Assembly (NCBI RefSeq): GCF_008831285.2
Contig: NC_045150.1
Span: 8,506,001 to 8,570,000 of the forward strand
Length of the DNA stretch: 64,000 bases
Origin: Nymphaea colorata
Taxonomy: Eukaryota; Streptophyta; Magnoliopsida; Nymphaeales; Nymphaeaceae
Reading direction: 5' to 3'
Of this stretch, positions 52,401-63,896 are shown in pieces (the stretch's first letter is position 1; each line of letters opens with the position of its first letter). The position numbers and the translations under genes are program-made. Under the pieces are notes generated by a model. The model was given only the letters and a program-made list of their open reading frames with translations. It did not search any database and was not told the origin of the DNA.

Positions 52401-53918
52401 ATGACATACCATATATTATTTGAGCATTAGTTCACCAAGAAAATAAGTTCAGAATCGAAACGAAACCCTTAGTTATCAAGATACCTCCCCTAAAAAAGGC
52501 GTCCAATATATCTAACTGACTTTTATTCTGTTACTAATACTTCAGTTCTTTGAGAGCCCTGCTGAATTAAGTCATCTCTAATTAAAATTAGTTGCCATAA
52601 TCAAGAATTGCATTTAGTCTGTAAATGAAGATGAAAAAAATTTAGGAATATTTAACAAAATTTTATTCTGTTACTTGTGTACTGAATATTTGATAATCAT
52701 GAATTGATATGATATGTATGCATAAAAGAGGATTCTTACGACAGTTATTTAGGAAATATTTTACGCTTCACGTGTGGACTATCATCTACATAATTCATAT
52801 CGTTTCTTTGCAGCTCTAGCATCAGACTATGTTGAAGTGAGGTCTGTATGTATTTCTCTAATTACTAAACATGCACTAAACAAGAGAAACTGGTGGTTTT
52901 TTTACCATAAACCTAGGTTTTAACATGGGTGAGAAGCCTGGCATAGGTTCCACAAAATATGATTTGGAGCACATAAGATATATACAAAAATTCATGGTTT
53001 TATTGAATATGTACTTAACATATTGCTGAAACTTCCACTTGATGAGTTGATATATAATATGTTAACGTATCGCAGACTGTACTTGAAGAACAGAAGTTAT
53101 AGAATTTGCACCAATGATGTCATTAAAATGTTCTATTTCTTCCAAGGTCGGAATTAAGTATCATTCTCTCTTAGGAGCCATAAATGATTTTCACATCCTC
53201 GCTATGTGATCTCCGTATAAGTCCAACGTCATTTAATCAACATGGAAGGGGTCAATGATTTGTGAAGTACGCCGCTTCTTTCTGGATTTGCAGATGCACA
53301 AACTCCCTTCCTGCGCCCAAGAGAGGGGAGCCAGCAAAGAACCAAACGCATGGACGCGATATCAACTCCGTCACAGTCACACAACATAAAGAGAAACATA
53401 TAGGCAACGGAGTATCAGTAACAAGTACGTCCTCCAATGCAATATGGTCACGCGCTCATAATTCTTCCACTGCTTAAGAAATCCTACACATACATAAACC
53501 CTAAAGCGCATTCGGAAGACATCTTGAGATAATTTACCTCTAAGAACCCTCCAGTATCAGACGCTATCGCTTGAAGTGCTCTCTCTGCTTCGTCGAGTTT
53601 GAGACCGGCCCTGCTGGCAACGTCTCCGATGGTCACTCTTCCGCCGGACGACTCAATGGCCTCCATGGCCCGCTTGCGGACGACCGAAGGCAGCCTATCG
53701 CTCTCGACGCGAGCGCCGGGCTTGAAATCGGCCGAGGCTTGGAGGCCGGCTCTGACAGGAAGGCAAATGTCCTTTCGATTCCGGAACCGTAAAGCATGTC
53801 CGAGGCGGCCATCCGGCCATCTCCGGCAAAGTGAAAGGGCATGCCCACGGAAGAAGGAGGGCCGCAAGACGCGGCGATCACTGGCCGTGATGGCGAGGCA
53901 GGCCGAGATGGACGCCAT
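41563..53918 (-). CDS. Plastid membrane protein, At5g03900 family (complete, 13 exons)
   Basis: Similar along its length to Arabidopsis At5g03900, a chloroplast protein annotated loosely as iron-sulfur related; no biochemical role is established. Exons 5' to 3': 53918-53538, 50687-50580, 50490-50390, 50193-50113, 48542-48473, 48381-48316, 46919-46830, 45894-45829, 44382-44240, 43365-43279, 43187-43124, 42233-42090, 41709-41563. Total 1548 nt (515 aa plus stop), phases consistent. The Arg/Ser-rich N-terminus (about 1-60) looks like a transit peptide. Two helix-turn-helix-like modules lie at about 78-139 and 264-330, each ending in a GD/NxxYxFP strand. Hydrophobic segments are at about 170-194, 378-398 and 410-435. 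The tail DWDRRFRELE matches the family. The ATG at 53918 lies in CCATGG; the in-frame codon 9 nt upstream is GTG and was not used. Intron 1 holds a triplicated repeat. Confidence 0.92.
44805..44840. repeat. AT-rich microsatellite
   Basis: (TA)n with one interruption, in intron 8 of the At5g03900-type gene. Confidence 0.9.
46439..46478. repeat. (TC)n(AC)n compound microsatellite
   Basis: A CT run passes straight into an AC run within intron 7 of the At5g03900-type gene. It makes an open frame at 46367-46900 look Ser/Thr-rich, but that frame is antisense to the gene and has no other support. Confidence 0.9.
47046..47079. repeat. Poly-C / poly-A tract
   Basis: A run of C broken by one A is followed at once by an A run, in intron 6. 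On the gene strand this is a T run followed by a G run. Such tracts are prone to sequencing and polymerase length error. Confidence 0.9.
51193..52150. repeat. Three diverged tandem copies (about 311-344 bp) in intron 1
   Basis: The anchor caattgaaa...gcaagatttt recurs at 51193, 51537 and 51848. Each copy continues with a catgttattacttnttancactctt block, a catgcacatgacacatgtga-type block and, at its end, a taacttatgag...gttctta block. The copies differ by many substitutions and indels, so the triplication is old. Confidence 0.8.
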
Positions 53919-53940
53919 GGAGTTCACGAAGAGATAAGGG

Positions 53941-53964
53941 TCAAGATTTGGAGGGAGATGCCAT
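53941..53964 (-). promoter_or_regulatory. Upstream ORF in the leader of the At5g03900-type gene
   Basis: On the minus strand an ATG at 53964 opens a 7-codon frame (MASPSKS) that ends in TGA 22 nt before the main ATG. If the transcript starts further upstream, as a TATA-like AAATATAGTATTTAAG at about 54107-54122 suggests, ribosomes would meet this uORF first and main-frame translation could be dampened. Further out-of-frame ATGs lie near 54088. Confidence 0.45.
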
Positions 53965-54099
53965 CGGAGCTCCCCCTTCGTCTTCCACTTCGCGCGCGCG
54001 CGAGCGAGAGAGAGAGAGAGTCAGATGTTTTAGAGGTGGGTGTTGAGTTCTCAGCCTCTCTCTAGATTCGCTCCTTCGTCTCATCAACATCTTTTTGCG

Positions 54100-56130
54100 A
54101 AAGGACTTAAATACTATATTTTTGTCTGATATTACAAAACCGCCACCCCTGCCCCGCCCACTCGACGCCTAAAGTTCGGATTCAGTTCGGTTTCGGACTT
54201 GTCTTCAGCTTTGATTTAGATAGATATAAATATCCGACCGAACTAGATTTGTCGAGCTCAGATTTGGTTTAAAATAAATATTCTTTATTCAATGCACTTA
54301 CATTTTGAAAGTCGGCCTGATTTGGCTTAAAATAAGGATTCTAAATTCGGATTTGAATTTAAAATTGGATTCATATATGTTTCGGATTGTGAATTCAACT
54401 TTCAAGTTCAGATTCAGATACAACTTTCCTTCATTAATATTTGAATCCAAACATGTGAACACCAAAGTACATCCAATTCCAATCCGATGTGGCGTGGTTT
54501 ATTTACGATTCATGTCTAGATATCCAAATAAGACTTGAAGTGCTTGCAAGTCCACGTGAAAAGATGTCAATTATTTGCTGAGCTCAACCGAATGTGAGTT
54601 GAATTCTGAACAATAAATTGGATCCAACAGATCAATCGGGTAGTTTCTCTATCCAACTGGTAACTTAGAATAGATGCATGTAGCGGGCTTAGGAGTTACC
54701 GATCTTCAATTTTCCATGAACCCAACTTGAACATCATTTCAAATTGAGTATATATACATTTCATTAACGAGTGCTGAATCTGGACTACTTATAAGCATGG
54801 ATCTATGTCGTGAAAAATGTAATTCACAATTTATATACATAAAGAACTAACTCCAAGTAAATACATGTCCAACCCAACTAAAATCTCGTCCATATTCGGA
54901 GGTCCATGTCCAGATCCAGTGTAGAAATAAGGTTTTTTGGTTTACGATCGACTTAATCTACTTCCTTTGCATTGCTATGGGCTATTATCATCAGAGCAGG
55001 ATCTATAGAACCATTTAATCTATAGGAATGCATTCCCCTAAATCTTGTTCTTAAAAAATATATGTTATTTGTTTCAAGTTGTACATTTATTGATCGTAGT
55101 CGCCAATAAAACTTTAGACAAAACGCTACAAGGTTACTTGAACATTGTCTTTATCCTAGTCACAAAACATGTTTTTTTATTGAAAAATTTTGTTAAAAAC
55201 ACAAAAACAAATGTGCCAAAAACCCTAAAAATGCCAAAATGAAAAAAAAAAACATGAAAAAACTTCTTTTTTCCCTTTTTAATTTTACGTTTTAGCATGA
55301 TTTTAAATGCTAAAGTACTTGCTTTAGTTTTGTAATTTTTAGTTGTTGCTCATCTACTTATCTTTTCATTTTGCTGTAGTACTTTCTTAATTATTTCATT
55401 TTTTCTTAACTTTCAAGATTTTTAAAAAAATTTAACAATTTACCATTTTTTTTCCAATTTTACTTTATTATACCCAAGAAAAACATGGTTGTTTAAAACG
55501 ACAAATCGATGTTTGTGATTAGGGACATGTATGATGAGCACAACTAAAACCCATGGTGCTTTGGTTCTCTTATTTTGTGTACCTGCTTAATTGGCTTAAA
55601 CTTACTATTTAAAACACGAAAACGATATTTGTGACGATGGTTATTATTAAACAAATAGGAAGATCATCATGCCCGGGTTCTTTTGATCAGAAGATTTTGC
55701 AAGAAAAACATGACCGCAGATTTTAGTTGTAAACCAAAACTGAACCGGTGGATCAACAAAAACTCTTTTCCTTTCATTGAGATGAATCGTGCACAAAATG
55801 CCACAAAACTAAGAGCTTCCTCTCTTTGTCCGCACCTAATGCACTTTTGTCTTCCCTTTCCGCAAAAGGAGTTCCAAACAATATGCACCAAGACGAGTAT
55901 CTCGTGCTTTGAAACTCGTAACTGTCCATCGTAAGTATGGAGAGCCACCCAAGCTCAGATTCACTGCCTTTTGAGGACCCCGGTCCCTTCGAATGGTGTC
56001 AGCTTCAAGATATAGTGTGAACCATTAGATCTCCCGATTGACCATAAAGCACGTAAAAAACACGGTTAATCAGGTACGCAAGCACTAAGTGCCTTAATTT
56101 AAAAATGTAGGGGTCACTTTGCCGTACGCG
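54100..56130. other. Promoter side of the At5g03900-type gene and spacer
   Basis: The first 100 bp probably hold the core promoter. From about 54170 to 54500 a degenerate repeat of GGATTC/TTCGGAT words appears. The rest is A/T-rich without recognisable genes up to the tRNA. Confidence 0.45.
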
Positions 56131-56214
56131 GTCAGGATGGCCGAGTGGTCTAAGGCGCCAGACTCAAGTTCTGGTCCTCTGTTGAGGGCGTGGGTTCAAA
56201 TCCCACTTCTGACA
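56131..56214 (+). tRNA. tRNA-Leu, anticodon CAA
   Basis: An 84-base class II tRNA without intron. The acceptor stem GTCAGGA pairs with TTCTGAC, allowing one G-T pair, and the discriminator base is A. The A box reads TGGCCGAGTGG. The anticodon stem CCAGA/TCTGG encloses the loop CTCAAGT, so the anticodon is CAA. A long variable arm (CCTCTGTTGAGGGC region) and the B box GGTTCAAATCC follow. A T-run at about 56219-56223 can serve as Pol III terminator. It looks like an intact cytosolic gene, not an organelle or SINE fragment. Confidence 0.97.
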
Positions 56215-59200
56215 ATCTCTTTTGCAAGGTTTTTTAAATCGCTTTGAGAGTAAACCCTACCGGGCGTCTGGTCAGCAAAAAAAATAATATTTTGTTGCGA
56301 CGGACATCATTAAAGTAGCCATCTCAATGGATACTGTGATCATTTTATGGGATGTGGCTACGCTTGTTAAATGTTGGTGGCGTCCATTACTTGCAGGCAA
56401 TACACATCATATTCCTACTTTATTCAGTGATCGTGTACACTTTTTCTTGTTCCTTTTGACTTAGCTTACTCCTTGTTAAAGAGACACAATATCTTCTAAA
56501 GCAAAAAAAGAGATTATTATCGAGCAGAAAGGCTTAAAGAAGTTATTTGCAAACAATAATATGTTATCTTTTCATACATCTGCCAGGGTTTGGACTTAAG
56601 AGTTAAGACCGCTCCAGGCTGAAGAAGGTCAAGATCAGTTTGGTAAATAGTAGGTTTTCGTATAGCCAGAAATTGCAATACCTTCAAAAGCATGCTAAGT
56701 CCTTACCTTGTGCATTGCAGTAATGGGCAAGGTCCGGTTCAAACTCGATGGTGTTGGCAACCCAATTTCCACATGATTCATGCCTAGCATACCATGTGCC
56801 TAACTAAGACAAAATGGTGATAATATTCCAATACTAAACCATCAATGATTTGGATTTCCACCTTCATATGATATTTATTTAAAGCTGTATCTATTCCACA
56901 TGGAAACCCAGATCTGGTCAATATCTGCTTATATGTGAATCCAAATCCGATCAAATGTCATTTTTTATCTCTGAATTCGATCCAAACTCTTTATGTGGAA
57001 TCTAAATGAGATTCGTTAACATCTCTACCACGTGTATAAAAGATATGGATCCAATACATAACCCAGTCAAGCGCTGAAAGAGAGAAGAAATGGTAGCCAA
57101 AATGTTAACCACATATGGAGACGTCATCATCTGTCATTCTTTAGAATATGAAGTGCCCACACTAAAGTTGTGTCACATACACAAGTACTCCATGGATGAA
57201 AAATCTTGGCTCGGCCACTGGAAAAGCCCCACGACACCCGAGTCATTGTCTAATGGTTAGTTGAAAATGTGTTACATTAATGCTTCATGAAAAAAAAATT
57301 CTAGCTTCTCCGCTGACCCAAGTTGTGGTCAATTATGTGAGTACCCTAAATTTGTGGTCGAACTGTCCCTAGTGAGGAGGACCAAATGGTCCTCCTGCCA
57401 CCTTCGTCCCCAGTGCGTGTCCCTTGTGGTCCTAAGATTACCGTCGGCGCCCCTAGAACAAAAGTGAGACTACCAGGCAATAATGCTGGCAATAATGCTT
57501 TCTTCTATTATAGCTTATCCTTAGTGCTTAAATATGTGATGCTTGTATGGCCAGTTCATGGAGTACAGTTTGCCAGAACAAGCAGCAGAAGTTCATGAAC
57601 AGTTACGAATTTGGAAGGGAGGACAATTCAACTCTTCTTCCAGGTTTGTCCTTTGCCTAGAAGACGGACGCCCTTCATTGCGTTCGCACTAATTGGCACT
57701 TAGTGTGCTTGCCTTTTGACCTTCTTCCCCTTGTTCTTTTTGTCTACACCGTAATGGTGAACTATGTTGTATGGTTCCATACATCTATGAACCTAACCTT
57801 ATTTTTATTGGACAATAACAATTTGTTACCGACGAGCAATCACTTCAGTTTCATAATCGGATTGGTCAGTCAAGCTGCCGATTCCATGAATTTGCTGGTT
57901 GAGCAAATTTAACAGAATCGATTGTGAATTGGCGAAGAAAGTGTCATTAATTGTTTTTAAAAAAATAAATGGTAAATATATGAAAATATAATGAAAAGTT
58001 AAAAAAGTTTTAAAAAATAATTAAAAATCATATATGTCGTGGGTTGGATTTTCATTGGTGTTATACATCTGGTCCCGGATTCAGGGTCCGCCCTTTTCCA
58101 AATTGTCGTGTTCTTGTGACATCTGGTCCCAGCTCGGGGTTCAAATCCTGGATCTAGTACCCGGCCTGCCAGACCGAACACATGACGTATGTTGGCCACG
58201 AGTAACACGACGGTGAGGGTTTGCTCCCGAACCGTGAGGGTCACGTGCTAGCCTTCTTCCCCGAACGCCACGGCTCACGTGATATACTTTATCTTCCGAT
58301 TTTGCCCAGCCCATCGGCAGAAATTTCCATCACTCCACGACTTAGACCGATCCGTGCCCGTGAGATGTCATGTCCTTGATCCACGCGTTCGCCTGTTTAT
58401 ATTTGACAATATATGAAATTGCAAAAAGAATAATTTAATACTAAGCACATGATTTTAAAGGATTTTGCTCAATAAACTAGAATGAACAATATAAAAAATT
58501 TCCTCTAAAAATAAAATGTGTATGCATGTAGGTTTCATGTGGTTTTCATTTTTAATTAGAGGATGAACAACATGATAATTGCTCCTAAAAAAACAACGTA
58601 GAAACTTATTCTATTAAAATAATCAGTAGCACATTGAGCTAGGAATTTTTATTCCATGCACTGGATTCACAAGTCATTTTCTGCAGGACATTTTTTTCCT
58701 TTTCTAATGTTGCTTTTATTGAAAAGAGTTGATTATTCGAAGAAAAATATTGACCCTTATTTTCTTGACTATGTTTTTTTGTATTCGTATTATCAAAAGC
58801 GTTTTCTGAATTAAATTAAAAAGGCCAAATCAATGAGAGAAGCGACTAAATGGAATTCGAAATTGCATGTCAATCGTGTGAAAATTATAAAATTTTTTTG
58901 GTGTAAAATTTTAGAAATAAAAAAATATAATATATAAAAATAATATTAAGATCATAAAAACACATTAGATGTCATCCTTTAATGTGATTTTATATCGAAT
59001 AGAAAACGGGCCGAACTCCAATCAAACCGGCATTGGTTTTAGATTAAATTTTTGCAGCAATTTATATATATTTTTAATCAAACGAATTTAGTTACTAATA
59101 CTATTGGTTGGACCAAATTCTTGAAGGACACTTACTTATATATATATATCCAAGCAAATATTTAAATTTACTAATAAAAAAATAAATATTGACTTGTTAG

Positions 59201-61258
59201 TGTGGGCAACTGCCCACACGAGCTCATGTGGCTCCTCCGCTTGTTGGAACCACGTTCTAATTATAGTCTTCAACTTTCCTACTTTCTTTAATGTTCGTAG
59301 CTATTTTCTTTTGGTGGACAATTTATTTTGAAACGTGAGGGAAGATGCTGCTAAGCGTCGTCGTAATATCTTGACAAGATGCTAGACCTCTGCATGGGCC
59401 TGGGCCACCGATGGGTACCCGGTACTAGACCTGACAACCAAGGTTAAACAAATACTTAAGGGGTAAACTGAAAAGTTGAGTGAAAGTTTCAGCCCTCCAT
59501 TGGACAGTGGGTCTCCCCTACTCACCCGAAATACTCTAACTGAAAGGTTCAATCCAAGTATATTAACTTGTTCCACTGCCGATTAGACTGTGCTTGAGAG
59601 CATCCATCTTAAATCCAAAGTGATTTCAGATTTGCATTGCAGTGAAATCTACAGCTTAAATGAACAGTGGATTTTGGATCTATATTTTTAAGATTATGAT
59701 AAATGCTGAAAACGGCGAGTCTACAGTCCCCTTGAGAGAAAGGAGTTGGACCACATATGCTCAGCCCTTATCATCTCATGTCACTCTAGATATTTATCAA
59801 ACACAGCCTTAAAATACAGCATCGTCTCTCTGTGTCTCCTCTTATCAATGAAAGCAAGAGAAGAACTGACCCAGATTATCGATCCCAACACAAACACGTG
59901 AACTATTGATAATCTTGTGCCTTTCACAAGACAAAATGATATTTTTCACTGAGTGAGTCCGTTGATTTCACATGAATGAACTTTATAATCTTGTTTAGGT
60001 AAGCATACAAGAAAATAAGTACGCTTTTTATATAAAGTTATGCATGGGATTTACTTGTCACGTTTGAAGTAATTGACTTTTCTTTTTCTTGGTCGTATAA
60101 TAAGTCGTTATATGCACTCTTTCGTGCACATTTTTTTTGTGCACCAGTATGTTTAATGACCAAAATGCTCCTGGTTAATAGAAAAAGATTTTTTTTAGTG
60201 GGGACAAAAAAATAAAACCAAAAAAAGAAAATATTAAAAAGAACATTTTTTAAAATAATTTTCAAAATACCTCAACTCCTACATGTTTCTTTTTTTGGTG
60301 TAGATGTCTTTTGTGCACTCAGTGGTGCATGCGATTCACTCGCGGTTTGAGTCGGAGCCATTCCGCTCCGAATTACTTTTATTCTTTGGGAAACGAACTT
60401 TTGATTTTTTTGATTCTGCAAAGAGCAAGTCTGCTTTTTACGTAATAGTGAGGGCAACTTATATGTTATCGCGACTTATATATTAAGGTATAACACCTGC
60501 GATGGTAAAATGATTCAATAATTAGCTTATTATAAATAGTACATAACTCAGGTTCATTTTGTTTGCTTGGGCCTTACAAAGGGAAGCCGATCGATCATTC
60601 AGTTCTCACAGTCTTTATATTTAGTTTGCTCAGTTTATAAGTTTCGGTTGAAACAACTACTGATTGTAATACAGTTCATTTTTGAATTGATTATTTTTTA
60701 TATTTAGTACAGAGTTTATAAATTTTGATTGAAACACCTATTAAATATAATATAGTTCGTTTCCAAATTCTTTTTGACCTAATACTAGGCAATTGAGTTC
60801 ATACATGGTTTCTAGTAATTGAGAAACACCACCAATATACCGGCATTTTTTTCATTTTGAGCCTTCAACATGCCATAACCGGTCACTTTTTCCGGCCGCC
60901 GATCGACTGCAAATGCACATAGAGAGCCGCCATCTCCCATCAACACAGGTCTATGGTGAAACGTAAAGCAAAAGTTAAATCCTACTCTTAAAAGATGGGA
61001 ACTTCAAAACAATAATTTCCCAAGTATTGCAAATTAAGGTATTGAATAACTTTTCGAGTGCTGTATATTAAGGGCTTCAATCAATCTCAAAAGAAATGGT
61101 TTCAACAAACAAGAGACAGACAATGAACGAGGAAAAAAAAAAAACAGAAGAAAAGATCGTTCAACATATGCATGTGTCTCATACATCAAACAGTAGTATC
61201 AATAAAAATCAAACAAAAATTGCGCCATTTTCGGTCATTGTGGCGCTTTGGCTGCTAT
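56215..61258. other. Repeat-bearing spacer
   Basis: No coding gene was recognised. Short GC-rich patches at about 58040-58310 and 59390-59560 stand out from the AT-rich background and look like repeat fragments. The second contains a CCGATGGGTACCCGG-type phrase similar in style to 35790-35830. A GTGTGGGC palindrome lies at 59200-59219. Confidence 0.45.
59200..59219. repeat. Perfect 9-bp-arm palindrome (GTGTGGGC type)
   Basis: The arms gtgtgggca and tgcccacac enclose the loop ac. It is a relative of the palindrome at 30522-30547 and is followed by a similar ggctcctccgct tract. Confidence 0.7.
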
Positions 61259-62299
61259 GGGTAGGAGTGAACAAGAAGCCGAGCAACTCAAACTTGGCTT
61301 GTTAAATGTGGGCTACGACTCCAGTTCGAGCAAACTTTTCTACTCAACGAGCTGAGCTTGAGTTGATTGTTCAGCTCGTTTATTTTATCGAGCCGAGTTA
61401 GAGTTCATTTAACAAAACTTACTTAACCAACTGGGCTTCTTGGCTCGAGTAATGGATATCTATTGTTTTCCTCGTTGTTTCATCTTCATTTTTCGCCTTT
61501 TATGTCTCTCTATTCACTCTCTTTTTCATCCTCTGATGCCAATGAACTCCTTCGATTAGCAATGACATCCGGCGGTTGGTAGAATTGCTATCGGCACGAC
61601 GGCATCCAACCTGCAACAATGGTACTCTTCTCTCTCTCTCTTTAAATAAGAGAAAACAAGGTTTCTGAAAACCCTCTCTCCCTCAAATGAGAGAGGGTGT
61701 TAAAAACCCAATGTTCTCTGCTCGAGCAAGGATTTCACTCAAGTGAGGGTTTCGCTTGTGCGCAGACCTTGCTACAGCAAAACGGGCAAGGGTTTCTGAA
61801 ACCCACAAACCCTTGCTCCGGCAAATTTTTGTTTTCTCTCTGATCTCGTTAGAGTGAGCTCTATTTCCCCTCAAACCCTTGCTTGAGCAAAGCTATGTTC
61901 TCTCTGAGACCCTTGCTCGAGCGAAGGTCTGTCCTTTCTCAAACCTCGCTCGAGCAAGTGTTATGGAAACTGAAACCCATTAGATCATTTTTTTTTCTTT
62001 TAGATTTTTTGTAAATGTGATTGTTTATTTTCCTTTGCAGAAATAACTTGCTACTGCTGTCCTATTCCATATTCCATACATGAAGCAGTGTCACCTTCCA
62101 CAGCAGAAGCATCTCTAAGAAGCAATTAATTAAACGAGTTGGTCGAGTCAATCTCGAACTCAAACACAATTGATCGAGTCCAGCTTGAGCTACCATTGTA
62201 AAGCTCGACTCGAGTTCGAGCTGACCAAAACAAGAATCAAGCCAAGCTCGAGCTGGCCGAACCCTCAGGCTTCACTCGACTCGTGTTCTGTCCTAACCG
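61259..62299. mobile_element. Foldback-like element with TCGAGCT-rich inverted ends
   Basis: The left end reads gggtaggagtgaacaagaag. The reverse complement of the right end reads cggttaggacagaacacgag, so the two match as inverted repeats with several mismatches. Both then run into 100-150 bp of GAGCTCGAG-rich sequence. The centre holds (CT)n after a donor-like ATGGTACTC and a cluster of TTGCTCGAGCAA words. No protein or clear target duplication was found. Confidence 0.4.
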
Positions 62300-62433
62300 T
62301 GAGCAATTGTCCATGTGAGCTCATGGAATTTGATCTATTTGTACATAGAAACTTCATTATGAGGAAGAAGAAGCAGGCATTTGAAAAAAGAGGGGGGGAG
62401 GAGCATTAGGCGGGAAAAGGGTGGATTCCGTAA

Positions 62434-63063
62434 AGGGGCGTTTGATGCGCCGAAAATCTACTGTTCACTGAGAAAAAAAATCCACCCTAACAAACACAGA
62501 AGTTTTTTTTTCGATCGTTGGGGTCGATTCTTTCCGAAAATTTATTTTTACCGGAGTGCCTCTTCCTTCTCTTCCTTCCTGCCGCGAGCGCCTCTTCCTT
62601 CTTCGTCGTCTCACAGGCAGAACAGGCGCGTCTCCATTCTCCTCTCCCTCTCGGCATCAGAGTTCCACGCCGGTGGCTTCCACCGCCAGAGAGACCTCCC
62701 CTTCTCCAGCGACGTCCGACGAAGGGTTTCCACGACGCCGCACCTGACCGACGCCTTCAGCCGCCGCCGCTTCCTCTGCCTTTTTTTTTTCCGGTTTCTC
62801 TCCACTCTACCACCGCGAGGAAGACGACCTCCCAAACCAGGTGCGTCTCTCTCGATTCCTATATTAAGTGCCCAAAACGGGCAGGTGCTAGAAATCAATT
62901 TCCCCTCTGGTTTCAACGCCCTCGCTTTCCTTTCTCATTTTCAACGTCAATTTCCCTCTATCCCTCGATCTTTCGAGGTGTCTTCTCCCGTATCTCGATT
63001 CTGCGAGAGGTGCAGCTGTCTGGGGGCCACTGGCAACCAGCGATGCACCGGAACCATGGTAAG

Positions 63064-63097
<34 letters not shown>

Positions 63098-63300
63098 GCT
63101 AGAAATCCTCTTCCTCCACCCTATGCTTCGAGGCGGAGGGTTTCTGAAACCAGAGGAAGCCCTCTGCCTCTGAAACACTCTCAAGCGGAGGGTTTCAGAG
63201 TTCAAGGGTTTCCTCTGCAAATCCTCCGTACCCACTCAAGATATGCTTATGGGGCTCTATGTAGTAACGGTGGGCATATAATAGACGGCGTCCTCAAGGC
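62434..63300 (+). mobile_element. Third copy of the 31240-type TIR element (left end; right end not found)
   Basis: It starts aggggcgtttgatgcgccga after TAA (62431-62433), nearly the same terminus as at 31240. The next blocks also match in order: tgttcactgagaaaaa, a cgatcgttgggg word, then a CT/CG-rich stretch sharing cctctccctctcggcatcag-type sequence, then a donor-like CATGGTAAGAG followed by (CT)n. I see no matching right terminus before the window ends, so its true end is uncertain and it may have fused with local sequence. Confidence 0.5.
63066..63094. repeat. (CT)n microsatellite
   Basis: An uninterrupted CT run directly after a donor-like ATG|GTAAGAG. A (CT)n in the same relative place is seen near 31580 and 61628. 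Confidence 0.9.
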
Positions 63301-63809
63301 ATAGCCTCAGCTCGAGGGCTTATCACTGCATTACATAGTTTATCACTTGCTTCTTCTTGCCTGCTATCTGCATCTAATTTCCATCTTGTGTCAGTTGGGG
63401 TTCATAAAAGAGTTAAACAAGATAATTTTGTTGCTAACTGTAAATACGAATTCATATCTTTGAGGCTTGTTTAGATTAATTTTTTTATTTCCAAGTGTAT
63501 GTAGAATACAAGTGGTGATTTATAGTTCTTTATTGCTTCATGGTTCTCTTTTGAGTGATTGGTATAAAAAAGTATCATATGATGCTATGAGCATGGCTCA
63601 AGCCTTTTGGTGTGTAGATAATCATTTTTTATAGCCAATTAATTGACGTCTTTGGAACTTTCTTTGTTGCTGTTTTCTTATGTTCGTTTACTCTTCCAAC
63701 CTAGTGTTCATCTTATATGGATTTATCTCCTTTATTCCCGCAAAGTCACCTTATTTTTTATCCGTTTGTGACTTCATCCTTCATGCCATTCTTTACATCT
63801 TGATTTCAG

Positions 63810-63896
63810 GATTGCGATACAATCTCTGTGACAGCTGCTGGGAGACTCAGGTTTTCCAAACCAAATAAATACTGGGTGGAGAGGTCCCAAAAGAGG
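63810..63896 (+). CDS. RRP40: Exosome subunit RRP40, one internal exon (partial)
   Basis: After a TGATTTCAG acceptor, 29 in-frame codons lead to a strong donor (GTAAGTG). The peptide contains ISVTAAGRLRF and SKPNKYWVERSQKR, which match the segment between the N-terminal region and the S1 domain of plant RRP40 (EXOSC3), an RNA-binding cap subunit of the nuclear and cytoplasmic exosome. The next exon would lie beyond the right edge. The usual first exon (VPGDVV-type residues) is not visible in the 3 kb to the left. Instead a TIR element copy lies upstream, and its ATG|GTAAGAG at 63057 is phase-compatible with this exon. So this may be a normal gene with a distant first exon, a gene with a replaced start, or a captured fragment. 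Confidence 0.65.

Noticed and set aside
53484-53927. Start of the At5g03900-type protein at 53927
   Set aside because: That codon is GTG; the first in-frame ATG is at 53918 in a CCATGG context.
58040-58310. GC-rich patch with GGTTCAAATCC-like box, considered as a tRNA or SINE
   Set aside because: There is no matching A box or clover-leaf stems at the right distance, and no A tail was found.
62381-63304. 307-codon plus-strand frame rich in Ser/Arg/Pro
   Set aside because: It starts outside the TIR element, runs through its terminus and through a (CT)n run, and matches nothing. It results from low T/A stop density in CT/CG-rich repeat DNA.
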